A stretch of 64,000 nucleotides of DNA from Thinopyrum elongatum (Eukaryota > Streptophyta > Magnoliopsida > Poales > Poaceae). This document shows positions 33,950 to 44,947 of the stretch, piece after piece. Made by a program: the position numbers and the translations under genes. Below the pieces are notes generated by a model. The model worked only from the letters and a program-made list of their open reading frames with translations, did not search any database and was not told the DNA's origin. Numbering within the stretch: position 1 is the stretch's first letter; each line of letters starts with the position of its first letter. The DNA is taken from positions 218,556,296 through 218,620,295 of the forward strand of contig CM022301.1 of the NCBI GenBank assembly GCA_011799875.1. The letters are read 5' to 3'.

Positions 33950-34912
33950 CTAATGGATATTCTTGGAGTGGAACTGGCAGGCTTCACACTTGGTGACTAG
34001 CTCAATTGCATCTTGGAGGGCTGTGGGCCAGTAGAAACCTTGTCGGAAAGCTTTTCCCACCAGGGCCCTTGATCCAATATGGGAGCCACATATACCCTTG
34101 TGTATCTCTGCCAATAGTTCCTTTCCTTCTTCCCGGCAAATGCACTTCAATTTCACACCATTGGGCCTTCTTCTGTATAGCGTGTCGTCAACGAACTGAT
34201 ACATACTGGCCCTCCGGGCTACTCTTTCAACTTCTTCTTGCTCTTCAGGAAGTTCTCCTGTTTGGAGGAAATGGACTATGTGTCGCGCCCAAGTTAGAGC
34301 CTGAGGCTCGGCAACAAGGACCAGCGGCACCTCCTCATTCACGGGAGCGCATGCCTCAACCGCAAAGACGGGTAGTTCGGCAGGAGGGTGCTGCTCACCG
34401 ATCGAAGGGGAGTTGTTCCCGCCAAGCTCTCTGCCGGGGGCTTCAGGAAGCTCTGCCGGGAGAGGCTTGCCGGAGTCCAGTTTCCTCCTCTTTCTGGCCT
34501 TTTTTGTCGGGGACACGGAGGGCTGAGTCAGATGGAGAACAAAAGTTCCTGGTTCCATAGGAAGTTTTTGCGCAGCGCACTTTGACAGGTGATCAGCAAT
34601 GCTGTTTTCCTCACGCGGCACGTGCTCTGTTTGTAACCCATCAAAGCGCTCCTCCAACTTCCTCACTTCCTCAACGCATGCCACCATTAATGGGCTTTGA
34701 TAATCCTTGTTCACTTGCCTCACCACAAGTTGTGAGTCTCCTCGAATGATCAGCTTCTTGATCCCCAACTCTATCACAATCCTGAGCCCGGCAAGGAGCC
34801 CTTCATACTCTGCAGTGTTGTTGGTAGCTCTTTCCCGAGGGAAATGCATTTGAACCATGTACTTGAGGTGTTCCCCAGTGGGAGCAACGAGAAGCACGCC
34901 AGCTCCTGCACC
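33950..34912 (-). pseudogene. Tat second RNase H and integrase zinc finger
   Basis: After the stop at 34913-34915 the same frame continues GAGAGVLLVAPTGEHLKYMV and RATNNTAEYEGLLAGLRIVI with the catalytic Glu. RGDSQLVVRQVNKDYQ (Asp) and EENSIADHLSKCAAQ (Asp) follow. This is an additional RNase H of the plant/archaeal type after the retroviral-type one, a recognised feature of Tat-lineage elements. A linker and the H-H-C-C zinc region (HKGICGSHIGSRALVGKAF, CEACQFHSKNIH) follow up to a TAG. Confidence 0.85.
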
Positions 34913-36367
34913 TTATAGGGAGAAGGCACCATCAAAGTACATGATCCATTCTTGGGGTGCTTCCTTGCCGGGGATAATTGTCTCTGGCGTCTCTTCATAT
35001 GGAGTTGGTGTCCATTCTGCAATAAACTCTGCCAGCGCTCTGCTCTGAATGGTTGAGGCGCTTTCATACTTCAGTCCGAAGCTTGACAATTCCAGTGCCC
35101 ATTCAACTATCCTGCCGGTGGCTTCAGGGTTCCTCAATATGCGCTGCAGAGGGAAACAGGTGACGACCGTGATCTCGTGGGCTTGGAAGTAGTGGTGCAG
35201 CTTCCTCGAGGCCATGATGAGGCCGAAGATTAATTTCTGCACCCCAGAATACCTTGATCTAGCCCCCTGCAAGAGGGAGCTAACAAAGTAAACTGGTCGA
35301 TGCCCTATCTTCTTCCTTGCCACGGTCTTGGAGTTGCCGTCGCCATTCTGCCCTACTTCCCCTTGATCTGCGCTAGATCCTGTCGCGACTGGTTCACCTC
35401 CTTCCCCGGGAAGGGCAGTAGTTGTCGCTGCTTTTTCTTCCATTTCCCGTTGCGCCACCAAGGCTACACTAACCACTTGACTGGTCGCTGCTAGATACAG
35501 CAACAACGGCTCTTGTGGTTTAGGAGCAACCAAGGTGGGAACAAAGGAAAGGTAGGTTTTTAAGTCTTGCAGCGCTGCTTCTGCCTCCGGGGTCCACTTC
35601 ATGGGCCCTGCCTTCTTCAAAATTTTGAAGAACGGCAGGGCGCGCTCCGCAGACTTGGAGATGAACCTACTTAGTGCGGCAACACATCCAGTTAAGCGCC
35701 GCACATCCTTAACCGTCTTGGGTGCTTGAATCTGCTCAATTGCTCTAATCTTGTCGGGGTTGGCCTCTATCCCCCGATGAGACACAAAGTAGCCAAGTAG
35801 CTTGCCGGAGGGAACGCCAAACACACACTTCTCTGGATTAAGCTTCAAGTTGATCTTGCGCAGATTTGCCAAGGTCTTTTCCAAATCTTTAATGAGAGTT
35901 GATCTGTCCTTGGTCTTGACCACGATGTCATCCATGCAAGCTTTGAGATTCCTGTGCAATTGGGGCTCAAAACCAATCTGCACAACTCTTGCAAAGGTAG
36001 ACCCGGCGCTCTTCAACCCGAAAGGCATTCGTACGAAGCAGTACGTGCCACATGGGGTGATGAACGCAGTCTTCTCCTCATCTTCCTTGGACATAAATAT
36101 CTAGTGGTAGCCGGAGTAGGCATCCAAGAAGGAAAGCAGATCACATCCAGAGGTGGAATCCACAATCTGATCGATGCGCGGCAAGGGGAAAGGGTCCTTC
36201 GGGCATGCTTTGTTTATATCTGTGAAATCTATGCAAAGCTTCCATTTCCCATTCGCCTTGCGCACCACCACTAGATTTGCCAACCAAGTCAGATGCAACA
36301 CTCCTCTAACCAAACCAGCAGTTTCAAGTTTCTTGATCTCTTCGGCAATGAATTGTTGCCGCTCCAA
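34913..36367 (-). pseudogene. Tat reverse transcriptase and first RNase H
   Basis: The open frame begins in the fingers (EEIKKLETAGLVRGVLHLTW, GKWKLCIDFTDINKACPKDP) and meets a TAG at 36101-36103. It continues in the same frame with YCFVRMPFGLKSAGSTFARV and CMDDIVVKTKDRS. The catalytic motif is thus CMDD, with Cys for the usual Tyr. A connection and first RNase H region follow (VYFVSSLLQGARSRYSGVQK). It closes with YFDGAFSL, the first strand of the second RNase H, directly before a TAA. Confidence 0.88.
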
Positions 36368-36520
36368 ATCTTGCTTCCGGACCTTCTGCTTGACGGGCCG
36401 GGCATGGGGGAAGACAGCAAGGTGGTGCTCGATTATCTCATTGGGAACACCGGGGATGTCAGATGGTTGCCAAGCAAACGCATCGACATTCGCCCGCAGG
36501 AAGGCAACGGGCGCGCTTTC

Positions 36521-37361
36521 CTATTTGTCGCCAAGGGTGGAGCTGATGGTGAATGTACCATCAGCGCCAACCAGCCCCGTCGGGACCTTCTTCATAGCAG
36601 GTGCAGCAACCTTTGTTCTCTTGCTATTGGAACTTTTCGGCAAGTCATCAACAGGCGCAGCGCACTCCGGAGAAGCGCGCTTCCCGGATTCCTTACCGGC
36701 GTCCTTGACAGCTTTTCTTCTGTGCTTGTTTTCCTTGGCGGGGACGGTAGCTTCCGAAGCCTCGGCAGCGACCGCCTCCCGGTACATCTTATCCACGCAT
36801 ATAATTGCGTCCTTCTTGTCTGACGGAATGGAAATGATGCCCATTGGCCCTGGCATCTTCAGCGTGTTGTAGGCATAGTGGGATGCCGCCATGAATTTTG
36901 CCAGGGCTGGGCGACCAAGGATTCCATTGTATGGCAGGGAGAGGTCAACCACATCAAACACGATCTTCTCAGTCCGGTAGTTTAACTCCCCCCCCCCCCC
37001 CGAACATTACCGGCAGTGTGATCTTCCCCTTAGGACGACTTCTACCGGGGTTGATCCCTTGGAAAGTACCAGTAACCTTGAGCTCTTCATCTGCTATCTG
37101 GAGCTTGCTGATGACCTTGGGAGAAATCAGATTCAACCCGGCCCCGCCGTCAACCAACATCTTTGTGACTTTGAGGTTGCGGATTGTTGGTGAAACCAAC
37201 AACGGCAAACACCCTACCGCGGTGGTGCGGTCAGGGTGATCCTCTTCATCAAAGATGATGGGCGTGCGGGACCACTTGAGTGGCTTCCGAGAATCTGCCG
37301 CTGGCTCCACGACATTAACCTCACGCGCCCACTGTTTGAACTGGCGGTGAGAGGAGTGCAA
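36521..37361 (-). pseudogene. Tat protease region
   Basis: The frame at 36969-37361 contains KVTKMLVDGGAGLNLISPK. The D-G-G triad replaces D-S/T-G, as is common in this lineage. It ends in glycines encoded by a C14 run at 36988-37001. Beyond the run another frame continues FDVVDLSLPYNGILGRPALA, so run length has shifted the frame. The last part is a charged linker to reverse transcriptase. Confidence 0.8.
36988..37001. repeat. C14 homopolymer in Tat protease
   Basis: Fourteen C residues (14 G on the coding strand) separate the two in-frame halves of the protease region. This is either a slippage mutation or a sequence length error. Confidence 0.9.
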
Positions 37362-37409
37362 GGATGCACCTCCGTCAATGCATAGGGCATCAGTGGCCTT
37401 CTGGAACTC

Positions 37410-39557
37410 CTACTCGCTGGTTTCCTCTTCATCTCCTTCATCACTCCCGTCATCGCATTCCTTCTTCTCACGGCCTCTGGCAGGTTTCCCTTGATACTGA
37501 GGGACCTTGCCGGGGCGACCTCCTCTACCATCTCGGCCCTTCCCGCCAATGCCATCTTGGTCTCTCTCTTTGTCACGCTTCTCGTACTCAGCCTTCTGCT
37601 TCTTGACGAGTTGCTCAACTTGATGGCACTCTTGAAGATCGTGGCCCTTGGTCCGATGGATCTTGCAGTACGACCCATCAGCCTTCCCAGCCTTCTCGGC
37701 CGCCGTAGCCTCCCGGCAGTCAGCGCACACGGCAACTTCCTTGCCGGGGGCTTTGGCCTTGGCCTTCTTGCCGGTACTAGGGATGCCAGATCCCTCGACA
37801 ACCAGAACTGTTTTCTTCTTGCGCTTCTTGTTGCGTTTCTTGTTCTTGTTGTTCTTCTTCTTCTGATTGGTGGCATCATCGTCGTTCTCTGAGTCAACGT
37901 TGATGCCATCCTCTTCGCCGGGGAGTCGCCTCCCCTCCTCTGTTTGGGCACACTTATCCGCCAAAGTGTACAGCTCATTCACAGTCTTGGGCAACCGGAC
38001 GTTCATATTGGAACGTATCCTGCGGTTGCGTACGTTGGACTGGAATGCAGCTATCACAGCTGCCGGGTGGATGTCTGGAATGTTCTTGTGCACCCAGCTG
38101 AACCTCCACATGTACTTCCGCAAACTCTCTCCTTCCTTCTGTGGGAGGAGCTGCAAGTCGCTGGGCCGCCCTGGTTCTTGATGACCGCCCGTGAAGGCGC
38201 CAACAAATTCATGGCACAGGTCAGCCCAGGTCGAGATGGAGTTCTCCGGCAAGTGCATCAGCCACGCCCTCACGTTTGGCTTGAGTGCCAAAGGGAAGTA
38301 GTTGGCGAATACCTTCTCATCTCTTCCTCCGGTGGCTTGAACAGCAATGGTGTAGATGCTCAAGAACTTTGCCGGGTTCAATCTTCCATCGTACTATTCT
38401 GGTATCTCTGGCTTGAATGTATGGGCAGATGGCCAACGGACCTACCGCAGCTCGCGGGTGAAGGCAGGGCACCCAACCTCGAAAGGCAGGTATCCGTCTC
38501 CACCGGGCATGGGCTCGTCGACGTCGGGGCCATTGCGCCTATCAGACTGGCGGCGGGTTTCGCGGCGGCGTTCGATGGTGACACGCGCGTCCTCCCTCCG
38601 CCTGTCTTCCAGGACTCGTCGCTGGTCTCGACGTGCCCGAGGGTCAGATGAAGCCATTGATACGTCGTCGGGTTCTTGGTCGCGTGGCTCTGGCTGCGGC
38701 CCCTGCGCTTGCTGCCACGGAGGGGATTGCACCGTGGGGGTGGCCTCTTCGGTACGGCCAGCGGCTCGGGCCATTGTCGCCGCCTGTGGAGGCCGTGGCG
38801 GGCCTCCCCGCTGCGATCCTCTCGCCTCAGCGAAACCAATCAAGCTCTGAATGGTGGCTCTCCACTCATCCATCTGATCGGCCGCCGGCGGAAATCTCAA
38901 CATGAGTTGGGCCCACGCCATGACTTCCAAAGCGGTGCTCGGCATAGACAACAACGTAGATCGAGACGTCACCTGGCTTCTGATGGTGCCAGTGGTGACG
39001 GCGTCGTGCTCTCGTCGTCGTGAGCCGGTCGCCAGGGTAGCATGGCGACGAGGTGGATGCGCTTGGGGATTGGCGACCCCATTCGGTGCATCGTCTCGGC
39101 TAGCTTGTCCTGGGGGTGGCGCGTACCCTGTAGACGCACCGGCAGCAGGGGCGGCTAGAGGGTTGCAGTTCGCCCCAGAGCGAGCGTCATCGCTGTGGCT
39201 GCGTCCTTCAGTGGGGTGGAGAGGTGGAGATGGAATAATATCTCCACCCGCACCTTGTGGAGCATGGCCACTGGGATGCTGTTGACGCTGTCCTTCTCCG
39301 GTGCCTCCCGCTCCCGTTTCGGCCGCAGGGGGAATGGTGACGACGCCGCCTACGCCGGCCACGTCCCCCGCAGCGTCCACGTCCCCGTGCGTCCTCGTAG
39401 CCCCCACGGCATCAATGGCCGCAAGCGAAGGGGCCTTCGAGGTGGACGGCTGAGCTATAGCACCGAACTTTTTTTTGGGCGCCATGGATGATGAAGCCGT
39501 TGATGAAGAAAGCGATGATGAAGATGACGCGCTGCTTACACCCTCGGGTTCGCGCAA
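37410..39557 (-). pseudogene. Tat gag
   Basis: The N-terminal frame (39557-38442) is low complexity: serine-rich, then MAPKKKFGAIAQPSTSKAPS and a long Pro/Gly/Ala/Arg stretch. Stops near 38440 and 38390 interrupt it. The capsid frame (38381-37410) reads FANYFPLALKPNVRAWLMHL and ESLRKYMWRFSWVHKNIP. A Lys/Asn-rich segment follows, then a zinc-binding CKIHRTKGHDLQEC. Gag would form the particle. Confidence 0.85.
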
Positions 39558-39586
39558 TCGCTTCCCCCTACCTAGCGCGTCAAAGA

Positions 39587-39752
39587 TGTCGTTTTATAAC
39601 ACGGTCACCTATGGGACCATCGGCCCCTTGTGGTTCGGCAAGGGGGAAGAGCACATTGCACAAAGAGCGGAGAGCGTAGAGCAGCACGACAGTGATGACA
39701 CGAGTAGTTTTTACCCAGGTTCGGGCCGCCGCGAGGCGTAAAACCCTACTCC
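39587..39752 (-). repeat. Tat 5' LTR, inner part
   Basis: This starts TGTCGTTTTATAACACGG and runs to the CACTA insertion. The last three bases (TCC) are its left target duplication. The primer-binding site should lie directly left of 39587. Confidence 0.88.
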
Positions 39753-39767
39753 CACTACTAGGGAAAA
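39753..39767 (+). repeat. CACTA left terminal inverted repeat
   Basis: CACTACTAGGGAAAA matches the right end perfectly over 15 bp; beyond that the ends diverge except for subterminal motifs. Confidence 0.92.
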
Positions 39768-40360
39768 CCTTATACACAAAGGTATAGCAGTAGCGCTGGT
39801 CAGAACAAAGCGCTACTGCTACTTAGTAGTAGCGCGCGTCAACAAAGCGCGCTACAGCTATGGTTGTAGCAGTAGCGCGTCTGTATGTAAAAGCGCTACT
39901 ACTATAATTCTCACACTATTGCCGGTAGGCTACGAATAGTAGTAGCGATTCCGCAGAAAGCACGCTACCGCTAAGTGCCTTGTAGCAACGCGTTTCTGGT
40001 GTGTAGAGCGCTACTGCTAAGAAAAAGAAAATAAATAGAAAAATATATAGAAAAGTAAATGAAAATGAAAGAAATAGAAAAATGAGAAATGAAAAAAAGA
40101 AAATGTAAAGAAAAACAAAAGAAAAAGAAAAATAAAGGAGAAAGGCATAACAGTAGCGCTTGATCTCACAAAGCGCTATAGCTACTTTAGCAGTAGCGCT
40201 TTTTGTATGCCCGCGCTATAGCTAAGTTCCTTAGATAAAAGGAAAAGAAAAAGAAAAATAAAGTAGCTACTTCCTATAGCAGTAGCGCGTTTTGGTGGAA
40301 AGCGCTATAGCTAACTTAGCTATAGCGCTTTTTTCCTACCAGCGCTACTGCTAGTTTGAC
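39768..40360. repeat. CACTA left subterminal repeats
   Basis: About fifteen copies of GCAGTAGCGC or its complement GCGCTACTGC (variants GCGCTATAGC) occur in both orientations, interrupted by an A-rich simple stretch at 40020-40135. Such arrays bind the element's TnpA-like protein in CACTA elements. Confidence 0.85.
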
Positions 40361-40384
40361 TTAACCACGCGCGGGCTCAAAATT

Positions 40385-40595
40385 TTGCTAAGTACTTTTC
40401 CCCTCTCTCCTCCCTCTCCCCCACTCGATCTGTCACCGCCGTCAATCGCCCTGCGCCCGAGCACGCCCTCGACCTCACCGCCGCCGCCCGAGGCCGCCCT
40501 CGACCTCATCGCCGCCGCCCTCGACCTGACCGCCGCCGCCCGAGCCCTCCTTGGACCGTCGCCGCCTGAGCCTGAGCCCACCCTCGCAGCCGACC
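40385..40595 (+). other. CACTA GC-rich leader exon
   Basis: This GC- and CCGCCG-rich segment follows the subterminal repeats and ends in a splice-donor-like CGACC|GTAAGC at 40595/40596. A matching acceptor (TTTGCAG) occurs at 41589-41595. It looks like an untranslated first exon with an intron of about 1 kb. The intron 40596-41595 is AT-rich, with several repeats of a CATTTAGCT motif and no ORF. Confidence 0.5.
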
Positions 40596-41610
40596 GTAAG
40601 CCTCTCCCTCTCCTCTCCCCTGCCCTCCTCTCTCTCTCTCTCTGCTAGCTAGGGCAAATTTCATATGTTGTTGCTGTGATGATGTTCATATGAACCCTAG
40701 ATTTGTTTAGGACAGTAGGATTTTTTTTAGCATTTAGGAAAAAAAATTAGCAATTTTTTCTAGGAAATTAGCTAGGGCAAATTTTTATGAAAATGCCTAA
40801 ACAGTAATTTCATTTAGCTTTAAATTAACAGAGGGTATATAAATAATAGTAGCATTTAGCTTTAAATTAATAGAGGCTATAAAAACAGTAGCATTTAGCT
40901 GTAAAAAATTATTTGGACTATGGACCTGAATCTGATCCAAATTTCATTCAAATGAAATTTGAATTATTTGGACTATGGACCTGAATATTTTTGAAGAAAT
41001 TGGGTGTAGGTACTAAGGTCTTGCTGTGGAAATTTTGGTGAGGTCAGAAGGGTTAGAGAAAATGGAGTTCCTTTGCAATTTCTAATAAGGTCAAGTGTTG
41101 TTGGAATATTTGCTCTAAAACAATTTGGATGAACAGAAAATAATGCGTGTGTGTGAGAGGAATAGCTAGAATAGAATTGGGTTCTGTCCTAGGCAGAGAA
41201 GTGTTTAGTGAGGTCATTTTTCAAAGGTTTTTGGTTTTTGAAAAGACCACTATTTTTCAAGGAAAATAATTTAGGCAAGTTTTATTTTAAAGATGATCCC
41301 TTCCTAGACTTTTAGCTTTAAACACAAAACAAAAGCATTTAGCTATAAATAAAAAACAGTAGCTATGTCATTTAGCTATAAACAAAAAACAGAATTGTTT
41401 TTCTTTTGAAAAACTTGGTTAAAGTAATTGTTGCTATATAAACGAAAAACAAGATTGATGTTATATGATATATGTCATTGATGTTCATTTGCATATTCCA
41501 TTATTGTTAATTATATCTTTTCATTGAAGTGGTCATGTTATATCGTTTCATTGAAGTGGTTCGATTGTGCCCAAGTGGCCTTTTGTTGTTTGCAGAGAAT
41601 GAAGCTGAGT

Positions 41611-41806
41611 GGCCTATGTTTTGCCGGAATGTTGATTCATTTCCGTTCCTGCAAATTTCAGGTTCTTGATTTGTCCACTTTGTAGCAAAGGTCACGCCGA
41701 AATTTTCCGTGAATTTCGGCATGACTTGTGCTACAAACTAGGACATATCGAGTGCCCGGGATTTACCGCACCGGAAATGAATCAACATTCCTGCAAAATA
41801 TAGGCC
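41611..41806. other. 196-nt fold-back upstream of CACTA gene
   Basis: The left arm starts GGCCTATGTTTTGCCGGAAT and the right arm ends ATTCCTGCAAAATATAGGCC. The tip is TTTGTAGCAAAGGTCACGCC... against ...GGCATGACTTGTGCTACAAA around a loop near 41705-41711. The outer ~35 bp and inner ~28 bp pair almost fully, and the middle ~31 bp pairs about two thirds. It lies in the predicted leader, between the splice acceptor at 41595 and the ATG at 41872, so a transcript would fold into a long hairpin. Confidence 0.8.
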
Positions 41807-41871
41807 TTTTTTATGTCATTATTTATTTTATTAGGTCTAAAATTAATTGACTAGATTTAATCGTAGGAAAC

Positions 41872-42861
41872 ATGGCTAGCGACGATGAAGGACAGGGTTC
41901 TGGTGATTGCAACATCTACGAGGCGGCAGACGCCTATTTGAACCTTCTCGAGGAGCAACGGTTGTTGCAGTGTCCACTTGTCACATCCGAGACTGAGACC
42001 GGCACCGAGACTGACGCTGAGACCGAGACCGGCGCCGAGACCGGCACCGAGACCGGCGTCGAGACTGGCGCTGAGACCGACACCGGCGCCGAGACCGGCA
42101 CTGAGACCGGCGTCGAGACTGGCGAAGCCGGTATAGAACCGAAACCGAAGAGGACACGGTGCCCAAACCAGTTCAACACTACTAGACTGGTGGTCACAGG
42201 GGTGGACTCCGGCAATTTTGAGCCAAAAGAGCCCGCGAAAGCGCGCACGTGCTACGGCAATCAAATAGGCTGCATCCTACGGGCAACCGCCACCATCAAC
42301 GATGAGAAACTAAAGAAGATACCAAATATGGAGCACTCCCTCCTAAGGAAGCTGCACCAGGTATTCTTGTTCCCGGGCCGGGATGAAATCAAATATACTC
42401 GACCGTGGCAAGACCCGGCAATGAAGAAGATAAACAAACATGCCATGGGCAAGTTTAGCAGTGCGTTGTCCGCCTAGAAAGTAAGGGTGAAACATCGGAT
42501 CATGATAAAAAAGGAACCCTACTCCGAGATTGTAAAGGATAATCCTACAATTACAGAAGAACAGTTTGAAATATTCACGGCGGCTTGCATTGCCGAAGCT
42601 GCCGAAGAAAAGTCGAAGTACATGAAGGGGCTTCAAGAGAGGAACCTGGGGTGCCACAACCTGGGAAGCCGTGGTTACGCGGGGAAGAGGCCCATATGGG
42701 CCAAGGGGAACGCGAAGCGCGAAAGTTTGGGGATCCCAGACCCCTTGACGGAGTTCACCGTCCCGCAGGAGCGTGACGTCATCAGGGCCCGATACCATTG
42801 GGACCCAGTCAACAAGATTTTTGAGACGGACACGGTCACGACGGAACTCATGAGGCTGCTG
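41872..42861 (+). pseudogene. CACTA accessory gene exon 1 (transposase_24-like)
   Basis: The frame starts MASDDEGQGSGDCNIYEAAD. An acidic repeat of Glu-Thr-Gly-Thr type fills residues about 40-84, then a basic KPKRTRCPNQF. An in-frame TAG lies at 42475-42477. It then continues KYMKGLQERNLGCHNLGSRG, KRPIWAKGNAKRESLG and FTVPQERDVIRARYHWDP. The last part resembles the plant transposase family Ptta/En/Spm (PF03004), the TnpA-like protein of grass CACTA elements. The exon ends at a CTGCTG|GTAATT donor, in phase with the exon at 49962. Confidence 0.75.
41986..42123 (+). repeat. GAGACCGGC minisatellite in CACTA ORF
   Basis: This is an in-frame repeat of 6-12 bp units (GAGACCGGC, GAGACTGGC, GAGACTGAC) coding Glu-Thr-Gly/Asp/Ala runs, about 46 residues. 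Unit length is a multiple of three, so expansion keeps the frame. Confidence 0.85.
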
Positions 42862-43240
42862 GTAATTTTTAATTTACTCTCTAATTTTAGTTTCTGATCA
42901 ATTCGACCGCAAGCTTAGTCATCGAACATATAAAGGTCGAAGGGGTCGCAAGCCATCCACGTCGCCCTTGAATAGTGCAGAACGTCGCCCTTAATAGTGC
43001 AGAGGCGAGCGAGCGGGCAGCGCCAGGGAAAGAAAAAAAAAAAAAGGGCCCCCACGAACCCTACCCGCCTACTCGCATCCTCCTCCATCCGCGCCGCCTC
43101 CTCGCCCCCCGCCCCTCAGCCCAACCCTACCTGCCTCCTCCATCTGCGCCGCCTCCTCGCCTCCTGCTCCATCCGCGCGCCGCCTCCTCGCCTCCTGCTC
43201 CATGAGAGAGGTAGAAGGAGAAATAAAAAAAAAAAAAAAA

Positions 43241-43278
<38 letters not shown>

Positions 43279-43331
43279 AATAAAAAGAAAAAGAATAAAA
43301 AAAAAAAAAAAAAAAAAAACAAAAATAACAA

Positions 43332-43368
<37 letters not shown>

Positions 43369-43382
43369 CCCCTCCCGCCACA
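42862..43382 (+). other. Start of enlarged CACTA intron; low-complexity junction
   Basis: The intron opens at 42862. A short doubled motif (ACGTCGCCCTTGAATAGTGC and a near copy) is at 42959-43010. A GC-rich segment follows, with two ~35-bp copies of CTCGCCTCCTGCTCCATCC type. An A-rich tract (43221-43333, only scattered other bases) runs directly into C34 (43334-43367). The captured BAHD exon begins immediately after. Confidence 0.7.
43221..43367. repeat. A-rich tract followed by C34 homopolymer
   Basis: About 110 bases are nearly pure A, followed by 34 consecutive C (43334-43367). Both are exceptional in length in this window. They mark the left edge of captured sequence. Sequencing and assembly error is likely in the exact lengths. 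Confidence 0.9.
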
Positions 43383-43687
43383 CCGTGCGGTCTCTGCACG
43401 TGTTCCGCCGCGCCGCCGGCGCAAGGCCGGCCGAGGTGATCCGCGCCGCGCTGTCGCGCGCGCTGGTGGAGTACCCCGCGTTCGTCGGCCTCTTCATGGT
43501 CTCGGTGGCGGCTGGCGAGGCCTGCGTTGCGTGCACCGGCGACGGCGCTTGGTTCGTTGAGGCCGTCGCCGACTGCAGCCTCGAGGACGTGAACGGCCTG
43601 GACTACCCACTCATGGTCTGCGAGGAGGAGCTGCTGCCCGCTCCAGAGGAAAGTGTTAACCCTACCACTATTCCGGTCATAATGCAG
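43383..43687 (+). pseudogene. Captured BAHD acyltransferase exon fragment
   Basis: The plus strand reads [59 protein letters not shown] and [10 protein letters not shown]. These are hallmarks of the first half of HxxxD (BAHD) acyltransferases, which transfer acyl groups from CoA to amines or alcohols. The piece lacks the N-terminus and stops at ATGCAG|GTATAT, a plausible exon end with donor, before the HxxxD motif. Retention of the donor implies DNA-level capture rather than reverse transcription. No enzyme activity is possible. Confidence 0.8.
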
Positions 43688-43803
43688 GTATATACGGAGT
43701 ACATCATATTTACATAGCTGCTGCCCGCTCCAGAGGAAAGTGTTAACCCTACCACTATTCCGGTCATAATGCAGGTATATACGGAGTACATCATATTTAC
43801 ATG
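43631..43803. repeat. 87-bp tandem duplication at BAHD exon end
   Basis: The segment from CTGCTGCCCGCTCCAGAGG through the exon end and the first ~30 bp of intron occurs twice (43631-43717 and 43718-43803), almost identical. The duplication post-dates loss of coding function, since it duplicates an exon-intron boundary. Confidence 0.92.
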
Positions 43804-43912
43804 AGTTCGAGGCTCCTTGCAGAAAATGTTTAGGCATTTGCAGTCCGCATCTTTTTAGAGTTCGAGGTTCCTTGCAGAAAATGTTTAGGCATTTGCAGTC
43901 CGCATCTTTCAT
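43803..43912. repeat. 55-bp tandem duplication
   Basis: GAGTTCGAGGCTCCTTGCAG through CCGCATCTTT is repeated at 43803-43857 and 43858-43912 with one C/T difference, directly after the 87-bp duplication. Confidence 0.92.
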
Positions 43913-44947
43913 TCATTTCACATTTTCTTGTGTGCAATGATCAAAGGCAGTATGCGAACATCAAGTTATTCAAGCCACCAACAACATATATTTATACATA
44001 GTCCGATCGGGTGTAGTATATTTAGCTCAGGCTGCCAATTTCTGTCCGTTTTTTCTTAAGCAAATGCTCGTCCGTTGTAGTAAACATTTTAAGCTAAAAA
44101 AAGAGGGCATGGACATTTTAAGCAGGGAGAGAGAGAGCAGCCCACCACATCAAGAAACCATCGCCATGAATTAGTTCAGGGCGTCTGAAGTCAGGAAGAA
44201 AGAATAGGCAGATCTCAAGAAACCACATGTTGTTTCCGCAATACAGATGTTGTTTCAAGACAGTATTTCTAAATGATTCATTTATCACCACATCGATTCC
44301 TTCCTCCTCAGCGCTGCACAACGGCAGGCCCGGATGCTGGAGAGGGGCGTCTGCACCATTGCCGGCGGCGACTTCAGTGGCCGCCACGTCCTCTCCTTTC
44401 TAATCGCGACTCCCGCAGTCCCGCGACCTCGGACCTCGCTAGCAGAGCCCTCGGTCGTTAGGGAAGGCAGCCATCGGCGGCGATCGACGCTGCCTCCTCG
44501 TCGAGTGTGCTGGTGCTCGTCGTGGTTGGCCACATCCCAGCAGCGGGCGAGAGCCATTGTTTTCGGCCAGAACTTGGTCTCCTTGCCGGAGACCTCACCG
44601 TTACCAGTCCCTCTGCAAGTATGGTACCTCATCCTCTTGTCTTTGATACTGATGCAAAAGGAGAGATGCAAATCTGAAACCTTTAGTTGCTTCTAAAAAT
44701 ATTCGGTTGTTTGCAATACTTGTGTAAATAGAACTGGCATCAGCTAAGGAATGCTTGATTATCCAGGAATGCCTTCCTAGATTTTGTGGTATATACTTTC
44801 TGTAAAATGATAAGATGATTATTTTTTTCCTAAGCAAGCCATTGCCATGTAATGTGTATAAACTGTCTAGGATTGCAGATCACCTAACTTAAGTTACTTT
44901 AGTACTGAGTGTTTACTAATTTATTTTCTTGTTTGCACTATTTTCAG
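43913..44947. other. CACTA intron: unidentified, exon-like GC block 44280-44612
   Basis: Mostly AT-rich non-coding sequence surrounds a GC-rich block at 44280-44612. The block ends CTCTGCAAGTATGG and resembles a host 5' leader or first exon. Part of it (CACATCCCAGCAGCG) recurs in similar context at about 45190. An intron-like AT-rich stretch leads to the MAP65-type exon. I could not identify the GC block. Confidence 0.45.

Noticed and set aside
38356..39491. Several long plus-strand frames opposite Tat gag
   Set aside because: They are antisense shadows of GC-rich low-complexity gag and have no domain, unlike the TATA-led ORF at 31320.
43202..43717. Long plus frame with poly-Lys and poly-Pro
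   Set aside because: Its first part is the A-rich tract and C34 read as codons. Only the BAHD part after 43383 has real protein character.
44118..44387. Minus-strand 89-codon frame near the MAP65-type exon
   Set aside because: No domain, and it opposes the recognised exon; likely the reverse of a GC-rich leader-like block.
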